The translations under genes and the position numbers were made by a program. From an uncultured Pelagibacteraceae bacterium (lineage in GTDB: Bacteria > Pseudomonadota > Alphaproteobacteria > Pelagibacterales > Pelagibacteraceae), in contig CACJYF010000005.1 of NCBI GenBank assembly GCA_902597575.1, positions 1 through 53,805 of the forward strand: 53,805 bases of DNA, written 5' to 3'. Position 1 is the first letter of the stretch. Every line of letters starts with the position of its first letter. Shown piece by piece: positions 10,028 to 18,128 of the stretch. The notes beneath the pieces are model-generated. The model was not told where the DNA came from. It did no database searches and saw only the letters and a list, made by a program, of their open reading frames with translations.

Positions 10028-10610
10028 TCTTTTTAAAAGCATTGAAACGATGATCCATTCTATATTTCTTTAAAAAAGACATTTGACCAAAGGTTTTGTT
10101 TTCATTTTTAGGGATAAATATTGGATCATATCCAAAACCGTTTTCTCCCCTAGCTTTATCTGATATACGTCCTTCAACTTTACCAGTGACACTTATTAAA
10201 TTTTTGTTTAGATAACTTATTGATAGGGCACAAATAAATCTTGCTCTAATATTTTTTTTTCTCCAATTTTTATCTTTGTAATCTAATTTTCTAAAAACTT
10301 TATTAATTGCAATATTGAAATCTTTACCTTTTCCGGCCCACCTAGCAGAATAAATTCCTGGTTTTTTATCTAAAATATCAATTTCAAGTCCAGAGTCGTC
10401 TGCTAGACAAATAAGGTTGGTTTTTTTTGAGAAATATTTTGATTTTATAATCGAATTTTGCTCAAAAGTTTTACCATTTTCTTTTGGACTTTTAAGCTTA
10501 AAATCTGAAGTAGAAAAAATTTGTATATTTTTAGGTATTAAATTCCTAATTTCCCTTAATTTTCCTTTATTATTAGTGCCAATTAATAATTTTTTTATTT
10601 TTTTTTTCAT
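10011..10610 (-). CDS. rdgB: Non-canonical purine NTP pyrophosphatase (XTP/dITP diphosphatase)
   Basis: The 199-residue product has the RdgB/HAM1 signature at the N-terminus (LIGTNNKGKLREI), the substrate/metal motif LADDSGLEID followed by PGIYSARWAGKG, and the C-terminal GENGFGYDPIFIP. It hydrolyses ITP, dITP and XTP to monophosphates and keeps deaminated purines out of nucleic acid. It is divergent from grpE with a 38-bp gap. The rdgB-grpE neighbourhood is familiar in alphaproteobacteria, where hrcA or rph often lies nearby; neither is here. Confidence 0.95.
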   Translation of the reverse strand: MKKKIKKLLIGTNNKGKLREIRNLIPKNIQIFSTSDFKLKSPKENGKTFEQNSIIKSKYFSKKTNLICLADDSGLEIDILDKKPGIYSARWAGKGKDFNIAINKVFRKLDYKDKNWRKKNIRARFICALSISYLNKNLISVTGKVEGRISDKARGENGFGYDPIFIPKNENKTFGQMSFLKKYRMDHRFNAFKKIKRFL

Positions 10611-10612
10611 AT

Positions 10613-10641
10613 CTGGAAATTTTAAATTTTCTTACCATATA
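10613..10641 (+). promoter_or_regulatory. RpoH-like (heat-shock) promoter of grpE
   Basis: CTGGAAA, 15 bp, CCATATA resembles the sigma-32 pattern CTTGAAA-N13-15-CCCCATNT. The spacing is identical to the promoter I see before hslV. The -10 box ends 7 bp before the grpE ATG, so transcription would begin at or next to the start codon. Called by eye. Confidence 0.45.
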
Positions 10642-10648
10642 ACCTAAT

Positions 10649-11281
10649 ATGGAAAAAGAAGAAAACAAAACTACCTTAGATAACGAGAATATAAAAAAAA
10701 ATTTAGGTGATGATAAAAACGATAAGTCTCAAAATAGTAATCTAAATGAAGACGATGAAAAAAAAGAGAAATCACCAGAAGAAAAGATTGCTGAACTCGA
10801 AGATAAATTAGCAAGAACTTTTGCAGAAATGGAAAATCAAAGGAGAAGGTTCGAAAAAGAAAAAATAGATGCATTTGAATATGGAGGTTATACTTTTGCG
10901 AAAGAAGCATTAAACTTGGTTGATAATTTGGAAAGATCAAAAAATATTTTGGAAAACGATGAAAAACTTAAAAATACAGAAGCTTTAAAAAAAACTTTGG
11001 ATCATTTTGATATAATATACAAAGATGTCATTTCTATTTTTAATAAAAACAACATTACACCCATAGAAAGTATAAATAAAAAACTTGATCCAAATCTCCA
11101 TCAAGCAATGATGGAAATAGAAGATGATAATAAAGAGCCAGGAACAATTATTCAGGAAATACAAAAAGGATTTATGTTAAAAGATCGTCTATTAAGACCT
11201 TCTTTAGTTGGTGTTGCCAAGAAAACGACCCCAAAAGACGAAAAAACAGAAGAAAATAAACAAAATTTAAAGGATAAATAA
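10649..11281 (+). CDS. grpE: Nucleotide exchange factor GrpE
   Basis: GrpE releases ADP from DnaK in the Hsp70 cycle. The protein has 210 residues. A charged, low-complexity N-terminal tail (about 1-45) leads into a coiled coil (about 45-95, with LARTFAEMENQRRRFEKEK), then the beta-wing head with LDPNLHQAMMEI and the terminal GFMLKDRLLRPSLVGVAK motif. Length and order are standard. It stands 60 bp upstream of dnaK on the same strand, followed by dnaJ, so the full Hsp70 machine is in one cluster. No Shine-Dalgarno sequence precedes the ATG, in keeping with the very short leader predicted by the promoter. Confidence 0.96.
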   Translation: MEKEENKTTLDNENIKKNLGDDKNDKSQNSNLNEDDEKKEKSPEEKIAELEDKLARTFAEMENQRRRFEKEKIDAFEYGGYTFAKEALNLVDNLERSKNILENDEKLKNTEALKKTLDHFDIIYKDVISIFNKNNITPIESINKKLDPNLHQAMMEIEDDNKEPGTIIQEIQKGFMLKDRLLRPSLVGVAKKTTPKDEKTEENKQNLKDK

Positions 11282-11293
11282 TGTTCGTCACAA

Positions 11294-11320
11294 CTTGTAG
11301 ATTTAAAATTAACCCTTATA
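11294..11320 (+). promoter_or_regulatory. RpoH-like promoter and ribosome binding site of dnaK
   Basis: CTTGTAG, 13 bp, CCTTATA lies in the 60-bp grpE-dnaK gap and resembles a heat-shock promoter. It also fits an alphaproteobacterial CTTG-N17-CTTATAT reading. A GGAG Shine-Dalgarno core at 11329-11332 sits 9 bp before the ATG at 11342. This decides the dnaK start against the TTG at 11336. Confidence 0.45.
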
Positions 11321-11341
11321 TGAATCTCGGAGTATTTGATT

Positions 11342-13270
11342 ATGAGTAAAATTATAGGAATTGACCTTGGTACAACTAATTCATGTGTTGCGATCATGGA
11401 AGGTAGCCAAGCTAAAGTTTTAGAGAATGCAGAAGGAGCAAGAACAACACCATCTGTTGTAGCTTTTACTGACGAAAGTGAAAAATTAATTGGTCAACCG
11501 GCAAAAAGACAAGCTGTAACTAACCCTGAAAATACAATATTTGCTGTTAAAAGACTAATTGGAAGAAATTTTGAAGATCCAACTGTAAAAAAGGATGTTG
11601 AGACTGCACCATTTAAAATTATTAATTCTGAAAAGGGTGATGCATGGATAGAAGCAAAAGGGCAGAAATATTCCCCATCACAGATATCTGCGTTTATTTT
11701 GCAAAAGATGAAAGAAACTGCTGAAAAATATTTAGGCCAAGCAGTTACTAAAGCTGTCATAACGGTTCCAGCTTATTTCAATGATGCACAAAGACAAGCT
11801 ACGAAAGATGCAGGTAAAATTGCAGGTTTGGAAGTTTTAAGAATCATTAATGAACCAACTGCTGCATCACTAGCTTACGGCTTAGACAAAAAACAAAATA
11901 AAAAAATTGCTGTATATGATCTTGGTGGCGGAACATTTGATGTTTCAATACTTGAACTAGGAGATGGTGTCTTTGAGGTAAAATCTACAAACGGTGATAC
12001 TTTTTTAGGTGGAGAGGATTTTGATAATACAATTGTAGAATATTTAATTAATGAATTTAAAAAAGATAATGGGATTGATCTTAAATCAGATAAACTTGCT
12101 TTACAAAGACTAAAGGAAGCTGCTGAAAAAGCAAAAATTGAGCTTTCATCTGCAGAACAAACCGACATAAACTTGCCTTTTATAACAGCAGATAAAACTG
12201 GGCCGAAACATATTAACCTTAAGATGACAAGAGCAAAGCTAGAGGCTTTAGTTGAGGATTTAATTTCTAAAACAATGCCTCCATGCAAAACAGCTTTAAA
12301 GGACGCGGGTATATCTGCCAATGAAATTGACGAAGTTGTTATGGTCGGTGGTATGACTAGGATGCCCAAAGTAATTGAGGAAGTTAAAAACTTTTTTGGA
12401 AAGGATCCAAATAAGAGTGTAAATCCTGACGAGGTAGTTGCTATGGGTGCCGCTATACAAGCTGGCGTATTACAAGGTGATGTTAAAGATGTTCTTTTAT
12501 TAGATGTGACGCCACTGTCATTGGGTATTGAAACATTAGGTGGAGTTTCTACAAAATTGATAGATAAAAATACTACAATTCCAACAAAGAAAAGTCAGGT
12601 TTTTTCAACTGCTGAAGATAACCAGCCAGCTGTTTCTATAAGAGTTCTTCAAGGTGAAAGAGAGATGGCGACAGATAATAAATTACTTGGAAATTTTGAA
12701 TTAGTTGGTATCGCTCCAGCTCCAAGAGGTATGCCTCAAATTGAGGTTACATTTGATATCGATGCTAATGGAATTGTGAACGTTTCTGCAAAAGACAAAG
12801 GTACTGGAAAAGAGCAAAAGATCCAAATTCAAGCTTCAGGAGGATTAAGTGAAGCAGAAATAGAAAAAATGGTTAAAGAAGCTGAAGCAAATAAAGAGGC
12901 TGATAAAAAGAAAAGAGAGTCAGTAGATGTAAGAAATCAGGCTGACACTTTAATTCACTCTACAGATAAAAATTTAAAAGAGCATGGCTCAAAAATATCT
13001 GATGCTGACAAAAAAGCTATAGAGGACTCCTCAGCAACTCTCAAAGAATCTTTAAAAGGTGATAATACAGAAGAAATCAAGAAAAAAACTGAAGCTTTAG
13101 TTCAGGCTTCGATGAAGCTTGGGGAAGCTATCTATAAGTCACAACAAAATGCTAAACCAGACTCTAACAAAGACGATGGTAAAGATGATGATAAAGGAAA
13201 AAAAGACGATAATGTTGTTGATGCGGATTTTGAAGAAGTAAAAGACGAGAATAAAGAAAAAAGCGCTTAA
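11342..13270 (+). CDS. dnaK: Chaperone DnaK (Hsp70)
   Basis: The start at ATG 11342 ([17 protein letters not shown]) gives 642 residues and is supported by a GGAG ribosome binding site. The ATPase domain shows [10 protein letters not shown], the second phosphate loop [12 protein letters not shown], and [12 protein letters not shown]. The substrate-binding domain begins near residue 390 ([14 protein letters not shown]). The C-terminal tail is rich in Lys and Asp, as usual. DnaK folds new and stressed proteins with DnaJ and GrpE, whose genes flank it. Use of GC-richer codons compared with its neighbours suggests high expression. Confidence 0.98.
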   Translation: MSKIIGIDLGTTNSCVAIMEGSQAKVLENAEGARTTPSVVAFTDESEKLIGQPAKRQAVTNPENTIFAVKRLIGRNFEDPTVKKDVETAPFKIINSEKGDAWIEAKGQKYSPSQISAFILQKMKETAEKYLGQAVTKAVITVPAYFNDAQRQATKDAGKIAGLEVLRIINEPTAASLAYGLDKKQNKKIAVYDLGGGTFDVSILELGDGVFEVKSTNGDTFLGGEDFDNTIVEYLINEFKKDNGIDLKSDKLALQRLKEAAEKAKIELSSAEQTDINLPFITADKTGPKHINLKMTRAKLEALVEDLISKTMPPCKTALKDAGISANEIDEVVMVGGMTRMPKVIEEVKNFFGKDPNKSVNPDEVVAMGAAIQAGVLQGDVKDVLLLDVTPLSLGIETLGGVSTKLIDKNTTIPTKKSQVFSTAEDNQPAVSIRVLQGEREMATDNKLLGNFELVGIAPAPRGMPQIEVTFDIDANGIVNVSAKDKGTGKEQKIQIQASGGLSEAEIEKMVKEAEANKEADKKKRESVDVRNQADTLIHSTDKNLKEHGSKISDADKKAIEDSSATLKESLKGDNTEEIKKKTEALVQASMKLGEAIYKSQQNAKPDSNKDDGKDDDKGKKDDNVVDADFEEVKDENKEKSA

Positions 13271-13297
13271 CTGACATCTATTTGTCCAAGTTAATAA

Positions 13298-14431
13298 ATG
13301 GCTAAAAGAGATTATTATGATGTCCTGGGCGTTAATAAAAATGCTTCACCTGAAGAATTAAAATCTGCTTACAGAAAACTTGCTGTAAAATATCATCCTG
13401 ACAAAAATCCTGGGGACAAGACCGCTGAAGATAAGTTTAAGGAAGCTAGTGAAGCTTATGGCGTTTTGTCAGATAAATCAAAAAAAGAAAATTATGACAA
13501 CTTCGGTCATGCTGCTTTTGAGAATGGTGGTGGAGGAAAAGGTGGCTTTGGTGGCTTTGGAGGTTTTAGTGGCGCTGACTTTTCAGATATATTTGAAGAT
13601 TTCTTTGGTGATTTTGGTGGTGGAAGAAGAAGATCAAGGAGCAGCTCAAATAATAGAGGTTCAGATTTAAGATATGATTTATCTATAACTCTTGAGGAGG
13701 CTTATACTGGTAAGAAACAAAATATTCAATTTTCATCATCTGAAAAATGTAATTCTTGTAAAGGCAGCGGGTCTAAAGCAGGATCCAGTCCTGATAGATG
13801 TACTTATTGTGGAGGAAATGGCCGTGTTAGGACAAATCAGGGATTTTTTACTGTTCAACAAACATGCCCTCAATGTGCAGGAAGTGGTGAGGAGATAACT
13901 AATCCATGTGGTGATTGTAATGGGCAGGGAAATAAACAAACCTCAAAAAAATTGTCTGTGACAATTCCTAAGGGTGTCGATGATGGCACAAGAATAAGAC
14001 TTGCTGGTAAGGGTGAGGCAGGAACAAGAGGTGGAGCTACTGGTGACTTATATATATTTGTTAATATTAAATCTCATGAGCTCTTTAAAAGATCTGAAGT
14101 TAATTTATTTTTTGAATTCCCAATTTCTATTGCTGATGCTGCTCTTGGTACAACAATTGAGATACCAACAATTGATGGAAAAAAAGCTAAAATAAAAATA
14201 CCAGATGGAACGCAAAGTGGTAAACAATTTAGGTTAAAAGGTAAAGGAATGCCTTTCATGCGGAGAGGAGATTTTGGTGATCTTTATGTGCAAGTTAAAA
14301 CAGAAGTTCCTGTTTCTCTCAATAAAGAACAAAAAGAATTATTAGAAAAATTTAGAAAAATTGAAAATGAAAGGTCAAATCCAAGTATCAAAAAATTTTT
14401 TCAAAAGGCTAAAGATTTTTGGAAAAATTAA
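13298..14431 (+). CDS. dnaJ: Chaperone DnaJ (Hsp40)
   Basis: This is a complete type I DnaJ of 377 residues. It has a J domain (1-70) with the HPD motif in YHPDKNPG, a G/F-rich linker (about 75-115), four zinc-binding CxxCxGxG repeats ([32 protein letters not shown]; about 148-215) and the C-terminal substrate-binding domains. It stimulates the DnaK ATPase and delivers substrates. It follows dnaK by 27 bp with no terminator visible between, so co-transcription is likely. Three plus-strand ORFs in other frames inside this gene are shadows. Confidence 0.98.
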   Translation: MAKRDYYDVLGVNKNASPEELKSAYRKLAVKYHPDKNPGDKTAEDKFKEASEAYGVLSDKSKKENYDNFGHAAFENGGGGKGGFGGFGGFSGADFSDIFEDFFGDFGGGRRRSRSSSNNRGSDLRYDLSITLEEAYTGKKQNIQFSSSEKCNSCKGSGSKAGSSPDRCTYCGGNGRVRTNQGFFTVQQTCPQCAGSGEEITNPCGDCNGQGNKQTSKKLSVTIPKGVDDGTRIRLAGKGEAGTRGGATGDLYIFVNIKSHELFKRSEVNLFFEFPISIADAALGTTIEIPTIDGKKAKIKIPDGTQSGKQFRLKGKGMPFMRRGDFGDLYVQVKTEVPVSLNKEQKELLEKFRKIENERSNPSIKKFFQKAKDFWKN

Positions 14432-14433
14432 AA

Positions 14434-14604
14434 ATGGGTCTAGAAGAAATTATTCCAGCAATTGCTTTAATCGCCATATTAATATTAGTCTTACCAGAAT
14501 TTATGAGCACTAATTTAAAAAAAAATCTATTTTTTAAAAACCTATTTATTTGGGGTATTATTGTTTTATTACTTATGGTAGTTCTATATTTTATTTTCAA
14601 ATGA
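14434..14604 (+). CDS. Small two-helix membrane protein of unknown function
   Basis: I prefer the ATG at 14434 (MGLEEIIPAI, 56 residues), 2 bp after the dnaJ stop, to the TTG at 14419 inside dnaJ. Two hydrophobic helices (about 6-22 and 35-55) are separated by a basic loop (NLKKNLFFKN), so it should be an integral membrane protein. Its stop overlaps the dapB start as ATGA, which suggests translational coupling and supports it being a real gene. I do not recognise a family. Confidence 0.65.
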   Translation: MGLEEIIPAIALIAILILVLPEFMSTNLKKNLFFKNLFIWGIIVLLLMVVLYFIFK

Positions 14605-15377
14605 AAAAAATTAACTTAGCTGTTACCGGATGTTTAGGAAGAATGGGCCGACAGATAATTAAATCTGTTAAGTTTGATAAAAATTTTAAATTAGTAACCG
14701 TGACAGAAAGCAAAAAAACAAATAAAAAAATCCAAGGCTTAAAAATTTCTAAAAATAATTTAGATGTATTTAAGAAAACTAATCTTGTTATAGATTTTAC
14801 AATTCCAAAATGTACTATGGACATATTAAAAATTGCAGTAAAGTTAAAAAAAAGAGTGGTTATAGGAACTACAGGGTTTACTAAAAAAGAAGAAAATTTA
14901 ATCAAGAAATACTCAAAAAAAATACCAATTTTAAAAGCAGGAAATATGAGCTTGGGTATCAACTTACTTATGTACTTAACAGAAATAACCTCAAAATCTT
15001 TAAATAATTCATTCTTAAGCAAAATATTTGAGGTACACCATAAACATAAAAAAGATTATCCATCTGGAACTGCTCTGATGCTTGGAAAAGGTATAGCAAC
15101 CGGAAAAAATAAAAACTTATACAATTTAATTGGAAAAAAATATTTAAATAGAAAAACCTTTCCCTACGGTAAAAAAATTAATTTTAACTCAATAAGAAAG
15201 GGTGAAATTATTGGTGAACATGAAGTAAAATTTTCAAGTGGAAAAGAGATAATAACACTTAATCACGAGGCTTTTGACAGAGCGTTATATTCTGAGGGTG
15301 CATTATCTGCAGGTAAATGGTTAATGACAAAAAAACCAGGTCTTTACTCAATGCGAGATCTTATGAATTTCAGATAA
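14601..15377 (+). CDS. dapB: 4-hydroxy-tetrahydrodipicolinate reductase
   Basis: The start at ATG 14601 (MKKINLAVTGCLGRMGRQI) gives 258 residues; the ORF-track start 51 bp upstream is in the previous gene. The nucleotide-binding loop TGCLGRMGRQI, the VIGTTGFTKKE block, the catalytic histidine motif EVHHKHKKDYPSGTAL and IGEHEVKF are all present. DapB reduces hydroxy-tetrahydrodipicolinate in the lysine and meso-diaminopimelate pathway, so it also feeds peptidoglycan. It overlaps nth by one base (TAATG). Confidence 0.95.
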   Translation: MKKINLAVTGCLGRMGRQIIKSVKFDKNFKLVTVTESKKTNKKIQGLKISKNNLDVFKKTNLVIDFTIPKCTMDILKIAVKLKKRVVIGTTGFTKKEENLIKKYSKKIPILKAGNMSLGINLLMYLTEITSKSLNNSFLSKIFEVHHKHKKDYPSGTALMLGKGIATGKNKNLYNLIGKKYLNRKTFPYGKKINFNSIRKGEIIGEHEVKFSSGKEIITLNHEAFDRALYSEGALSAGKWLMTKKPGLYSMRDLMNFR

Positions 15378-16030
15378 TGACCGAAGTTCAAAGGGCGAAA
15401 ATTATATTAAAGCATCTTAACAAAACTTATCCAAAAATAAAAGTCCCTCTAAAAAGTCGAAATGTTTTTACTTTATTAATCTCTGTTTTGTTGTCTGCTC
15501 AATGCACTGACGTAAATGTAAATAATGTTACAAAAAATATTTACCCAAAATATTATAAACCTCGTCATTTTTTAAAATTAGGAAGAAAAAAAATTGAAAA
15601 ACTTATTAAAAAAATTGGAATTTTCAGAGTAAAAGCAAAGAGTATCTATAATCTTTGCGGCATATTAGAAAAGAACTACAATGGAAAAGTACCAAAAACA
15701 TTTGAAGAATTGGAACAGTTACCTGGTGTAGGCCATAAAACTGCTAGTGTGGTTATGTCACAAGGATTCGGTCATCCCGCATTTCCAGTTGATACTCACA
15801 TTCATAGATTAGCTCAAAGGTGGGGACTTACTAATGGTAAAAATGTTATTCAAACTGAGAAAGATTTAAAAAGATTATTTCCAAAAAGATACTGGAACAA
15901 GCTTCACCTACAAATTATTTATTACGGTAGGGAGTATTGTAAAGCGAGAGATTGTTATGGAATAACTTGTAAAATATGTACTAGTTGTTATCCTCACAGA
16001 AAAAAACCAATCAGAACAAAAAAACCATAA
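15377..16030 (+). CDS. nth: Endonuclease III with atypical Fe-S cysteine pattern
   Basis: The ATG at 15377 (MTEVQRAKIILKHL) overlaps the dapB stop and gives 217 residues, normal for Nth. The helix-hairpin-helix LEQLPGVGHKTASVV supplies the catalytic lysine (GHKTA), and FPVDTHIHRLAQR holds the catalytic aspartate. Nth is a glycosylase/AP lyase that removes oxidised pyrimidines. The C-terminal cysteines run CKARDCYGITCKICTSC, spacings x4, x4, x2, x2, rather than the canonical C-x6-C-x2-C-x5-C that ligates the [4Fe-4S] cluster. Either the cluster is held differently or it is lost. Confidence 0.92.
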   Translation: MTEVQRAKIILKHLNKTYPKIKVPLKSRNVFTLLISVLLSAQCTDVNVNNVTKNIYPKYYKPRHFLKLGRKKIEKLIKKIGIFRVKAKSIYNLCGILEKNYNGKVPKTFEELEQLPGVGHKTASVVMSQGFGHPAFPVDTHIHRLAQRWGLTNGKNVIQTEKDLKRLFPKRYWNKLHLQIIYYGREYCKARDCYGITCKICTSCYPHRKKPIRTKKP

Positions 16031-16960
16031 ATGAAAATTTTAGGCATAGGAAATGCAATAGTTGATGTGATATGCAAAGTTGATGATGAATTTATAAAAA
16101 CAAATAATCTTACAAAAGGTCTGATGAAACTTATATTTGATCAGGGTGAGTTCTCAAACTTATTATCAAATTTAAAAATTGAAAAAACAATTTCAGGTGG
16201 TTCCGTTGCAAATTCAATAGTTGGTTTGTCACAATTGGGAGATAAAGTTGGATTTATTGGTAAAATATCTGATGATGATTTTGGTATCAAATATGAAGAA
16301 GGTTTAAAAAACGAAAACGTAAATTTTTTTTATACAAAGAAAAAAGAAATTCTTCCTACTGGAACTTGTTTAATTTTAATTACGCCCGACTCGGAAAGAA
16401 CAATGTGTACTTTTTTAGGAACTGCAGGAAAAATAAGCAAAAATGATCTTGATGCTAATGTCATTAAAAAAAGTGATTTGGTTTTTTTAGAAGGATATTT
16501 GTGGGATGAGGGAGATCCAAAAGAAGCATTTGAAAAAGCTATTAATTTATCAAAGAAAACTGCAATGTCTTTATCAGATAAATTCTGTGTAGATAGGCAC
16601 AAACCTAATTTTTTAAATCTTGTGAAAGATAAATTAGATTTAGTTTTTGCAAATGAGGGGGAAATAACATCACTGATTGATGCAAAAAACTTTGATGAAG
16701 TTGTTTCTTTTGGTAGAGAGATAAAAAAACATTTAGTAATAACCAGAGGTGAAAAGGGTGCCATCTCAATTTACAAAGATGAAATAAAGGAAATTGATGC
16801 AAAAAAAGATCTCAAAGTTATAGATCTAACAGGAGCAGGTGATTTGTTTGCATCAGGATATTTACACGGATTAATAAATAATTTTTCTCAAAAAGAATGT
16901 CTTATTAAAGCAACAGAAATGTCCTCTAAAATAATTCAACAAATCGGGGCAAGATTTTAG
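16031..16960 (+). CDS. PfkB-family carbohydrate/adenosine kinase
   Basis: This is a 309-residue ribokinase-fold kinase. The N-terminus ILGIGNAIVDVICKVDD and the glycine-rich SGGSVANSIVGLSQLG are typical of adenosine-kinase-like PfkB members common in alphaproteobacteria. The C-terminal PfkB signature 2, DLTGAGDLFASGYLHG, contains the catalytic base aspartate (GAGD). It should phosphorylate a nucleoside or sugar; I cannot fix the substrate. It begins directly after the nth stop, so dnaJ-small protein-dapB-nth-kinase form a packed run. Its stop overlaps the stop of the convergent ArfA-like gene. Confidence 0.9.
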   Translation: MKILGIGNAIVDVICKVDDEFIKTNNLTKGLMKLIFDQGEFSNLLSNLKIEKTISGGSVANSIVGLSQLGDKVGFIGKISDDDFGIKYEEGLKNENVNFFYTKKKEILPTGTCLILITPDSERTMCTFLGTAGKISKNDLDANVIKKSDLVFLEGYLWDEGDPKEAFEKAINLSKKTAMSLSDKFCVDRHKPNFLNLVKDKLDLVFANEGEITSLIDAKNFDEVVSFGREIKKHLVITRGEKGAISIYKDEIKEIDAKKDLKVIDLTGAGDLFASGYLHGLINNFSQKECLIKATEMSSKIIQQIGARF

Positions 16961-17079
16961 CCTTTCTTAATTCTTTTAAAACTTCCTTTCCCTTTTTTTG
17001 GTTTGACTATTCTGGGTTTAAATTTTTTAGTAAAAAGTTCTTTAGCGAATTTATTTTTTTTCTGAAATTTCGTAACCAT
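16957..17079 (-). CDS. arfA: ArfA-like alternative ribosome-rescue factor (40 residues)
   Basis: This ORF is too short for the supplied track. Read on the minus strand from ATG 17079 to TAA 16957 it encodes 40 residues, 16 of them Lys or Arg, with the core PRIVKPKKGKGSFKR. That matches the ArfA signature (in E. coli RVEKNKKGKGSYMR), including the upstream phenylalanine and arginine positions. ArfA enters the empty mRNA channel of ribosomes stalled on non-stop mRNA and recruits release factor RF2. E. coli ArfA is 72 residues and is truncated to about 55-60 in use; this one ends soon after the KGKGS core. It starts 29 bp inside the winged-helix gene, in another frame, suggesting coupling. The symbol is by similarity of motif only. 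Confidence 0.72.
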   Translation of the reverse strand: MVTKFQKKNKFAKELFTKKFKPRIVKPKKGKGSFKRIKKG

Positions 17080-17620
17080 TTTTTTTACTAATAATTAAAT
17101 TTTCATCAAAAAACTTTTCTTTAATCTTTTTTCTCAACCTATGAATATGTGTTTCAACTGTGTGAGTTTCCAACTTTGATTGGTATCCCCAAACCTTTTC
17201 TTGCAATTCATTAATTTTAATTGGTTTTTTGCTCTGTGTTAAATATAAAATCATGTTTATTTCTTTTTCAGTAAGCTTTAATTTTTGATTATTTAGAATC
17301 ATTTCTCTAGAATTTGTGTTAATAGTATATTTGCTAACATTTATATTAGATTGTTCGTTAAAATTTTTTTTCAAAAACTCAATATTAATTGTTTCTGAAA
17401 GTTTTGAAAATTTTATTGGGAAATTTTCTACCAGAATTACATTAGATAACTTAAGATCTTTAATAGATAAAATGAGATAATCTTTATAATTTTTAAAATT
17501 AATGGAAGATATTTCGTTTTTGGTTAAATTTATGACTTTAAAATTTAAATTATCTTCGATTTCTGAAAATATATCAAAAAGTGACTTAGATTCATAAATA
17601 AACAAAATTTGATTATTCAT
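17051..17620 (-). CDS. OmpR/PhoB-type winged-helix regulator with degenerate receiver
   Basis: I use the ATG at 17620 (MNNQILFIYESKSL) because the track start lies inside the divergent gene. The 189-residue product ends in a PhoB-type DNA-binding domain (about 100-189), with the recognition region HTVETHIHRLRKKI and wing IISKKNGYEI. The N-terminal 85 residues have the size and alternating pattern of a short receiver domain. I cannot place the acidic pocket or a phospho-acceptor aspartate, so phosphorylation control is doubtful, and no histidine kinase gene is near. It is divergent from the L,D-transpeptidase gene with 13 bp between starts and may control it. The target is inference. Confidence 0.8.
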   Translation of the reverse strand: MNNQILFIYESKSLFDIFSEIEDNLNFKVINLTKNEISSINFKNYKDYLILSIKDLKLSNVILVENFPIKFSKLSETINIEFLKKNFNEQSNINVSKYTINTNSREMILNNQKLKLTEKEINMILYLTQSKKPIKINELQEKVWGYQSKLETHTVETHIHRLRKKIKEKFFDENLIISKKNGYEISEKK

Positions 17621-17633
17621 ATATAAATAGAAT

Positions 17634-18128
17634 ATGACAATTATTTTAAAAAACAAACATTCTCTTGAAGTTGATGACTTTAAATTCAAATGTTGTGTTG
17701 GAAAAAATGGGATAAGTAAAGAAAAAATTGAAGGTGATAATAAAACTCCCAAAGGTAATTTTAAATTGGAAAAGTTGTATTACAGAAGCGATAGATTAAA
17801 TAAGCCTTTTACAAAATTAAAGTGTGTAAAAATCAATAAGAGCATGGGTTGGTGTAATAACATAAAGGATAACGCCAATTATAACAAATTGGTCAATACT
17901 AAAAAAAAAACAAAACACGAAAAACTTTATAGAAAAGATTTTAAATATGATTTGTTAATTCCCATAAAATATAATTGGGAAGGAGAAAAATTAGGAAAAG
18001 GCAGTTGTATTTTTTTACACCTAACTAAAAATTACAAACCAACAGCAGGTTGCATTGCGTTATGCAAAAAAGACTTCTTAATTATGTTAAAGCTAATAAA
18101 TACAAAAACAAAAATTAAAATCTATTAG
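17634..18128 (+). CDS. L,D-transpeptidase catalytic domain (YkuD/ErfK) protein
   Basis: The 164-residue protein shows the YkuD active-site pattern: a histidine in IFLHL and, 10 residues on, the cysteine motif AGCIAL. An upstream TPKGNFKLEKLYYR block is also typical (substrate loop TPxGxF). These enzymes make 3-3 peptidoglycan cross-links or attach proteins to peptidoglycan. It lacks a signal peptide: it begins at once with the domain, as in the short YkuD proteins of many alphaproteobacteria. Export is therefore unclear, and a cytoplasmic role or wrong start is possible. Its stop overlaps yggS tail to tail by 4 bp. Confidence 0.85.
   Translation: MTIILKNKHSLEVDDFKFKCCVGKNGISKEKIEGDNKTPKGNFKLEKLYYRSDRLNKPFTKLKCVKINKSMGWCNNIKDNANYNKLVNTKKKTKHEKLYRKDFKYDLLIPIKYNWEGEKLGKGSCIFLHLTKNYKPTAGCIALCKKDFLIMLKLINTKTKIKIY

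Noticed and set aside
11875-12369. 164-codon minus-strand ORF within dnaK
   Set aside because: Antisense shadow of a highly conserved gene; such ORFs are common opposite dnaK.
13449-14195. Three plus-strand ORFs in alternative frames of dnaJ
   Set aside because: They overlap dnaJ domains whose motifs are intact in the main frame; no frameshift evidence.
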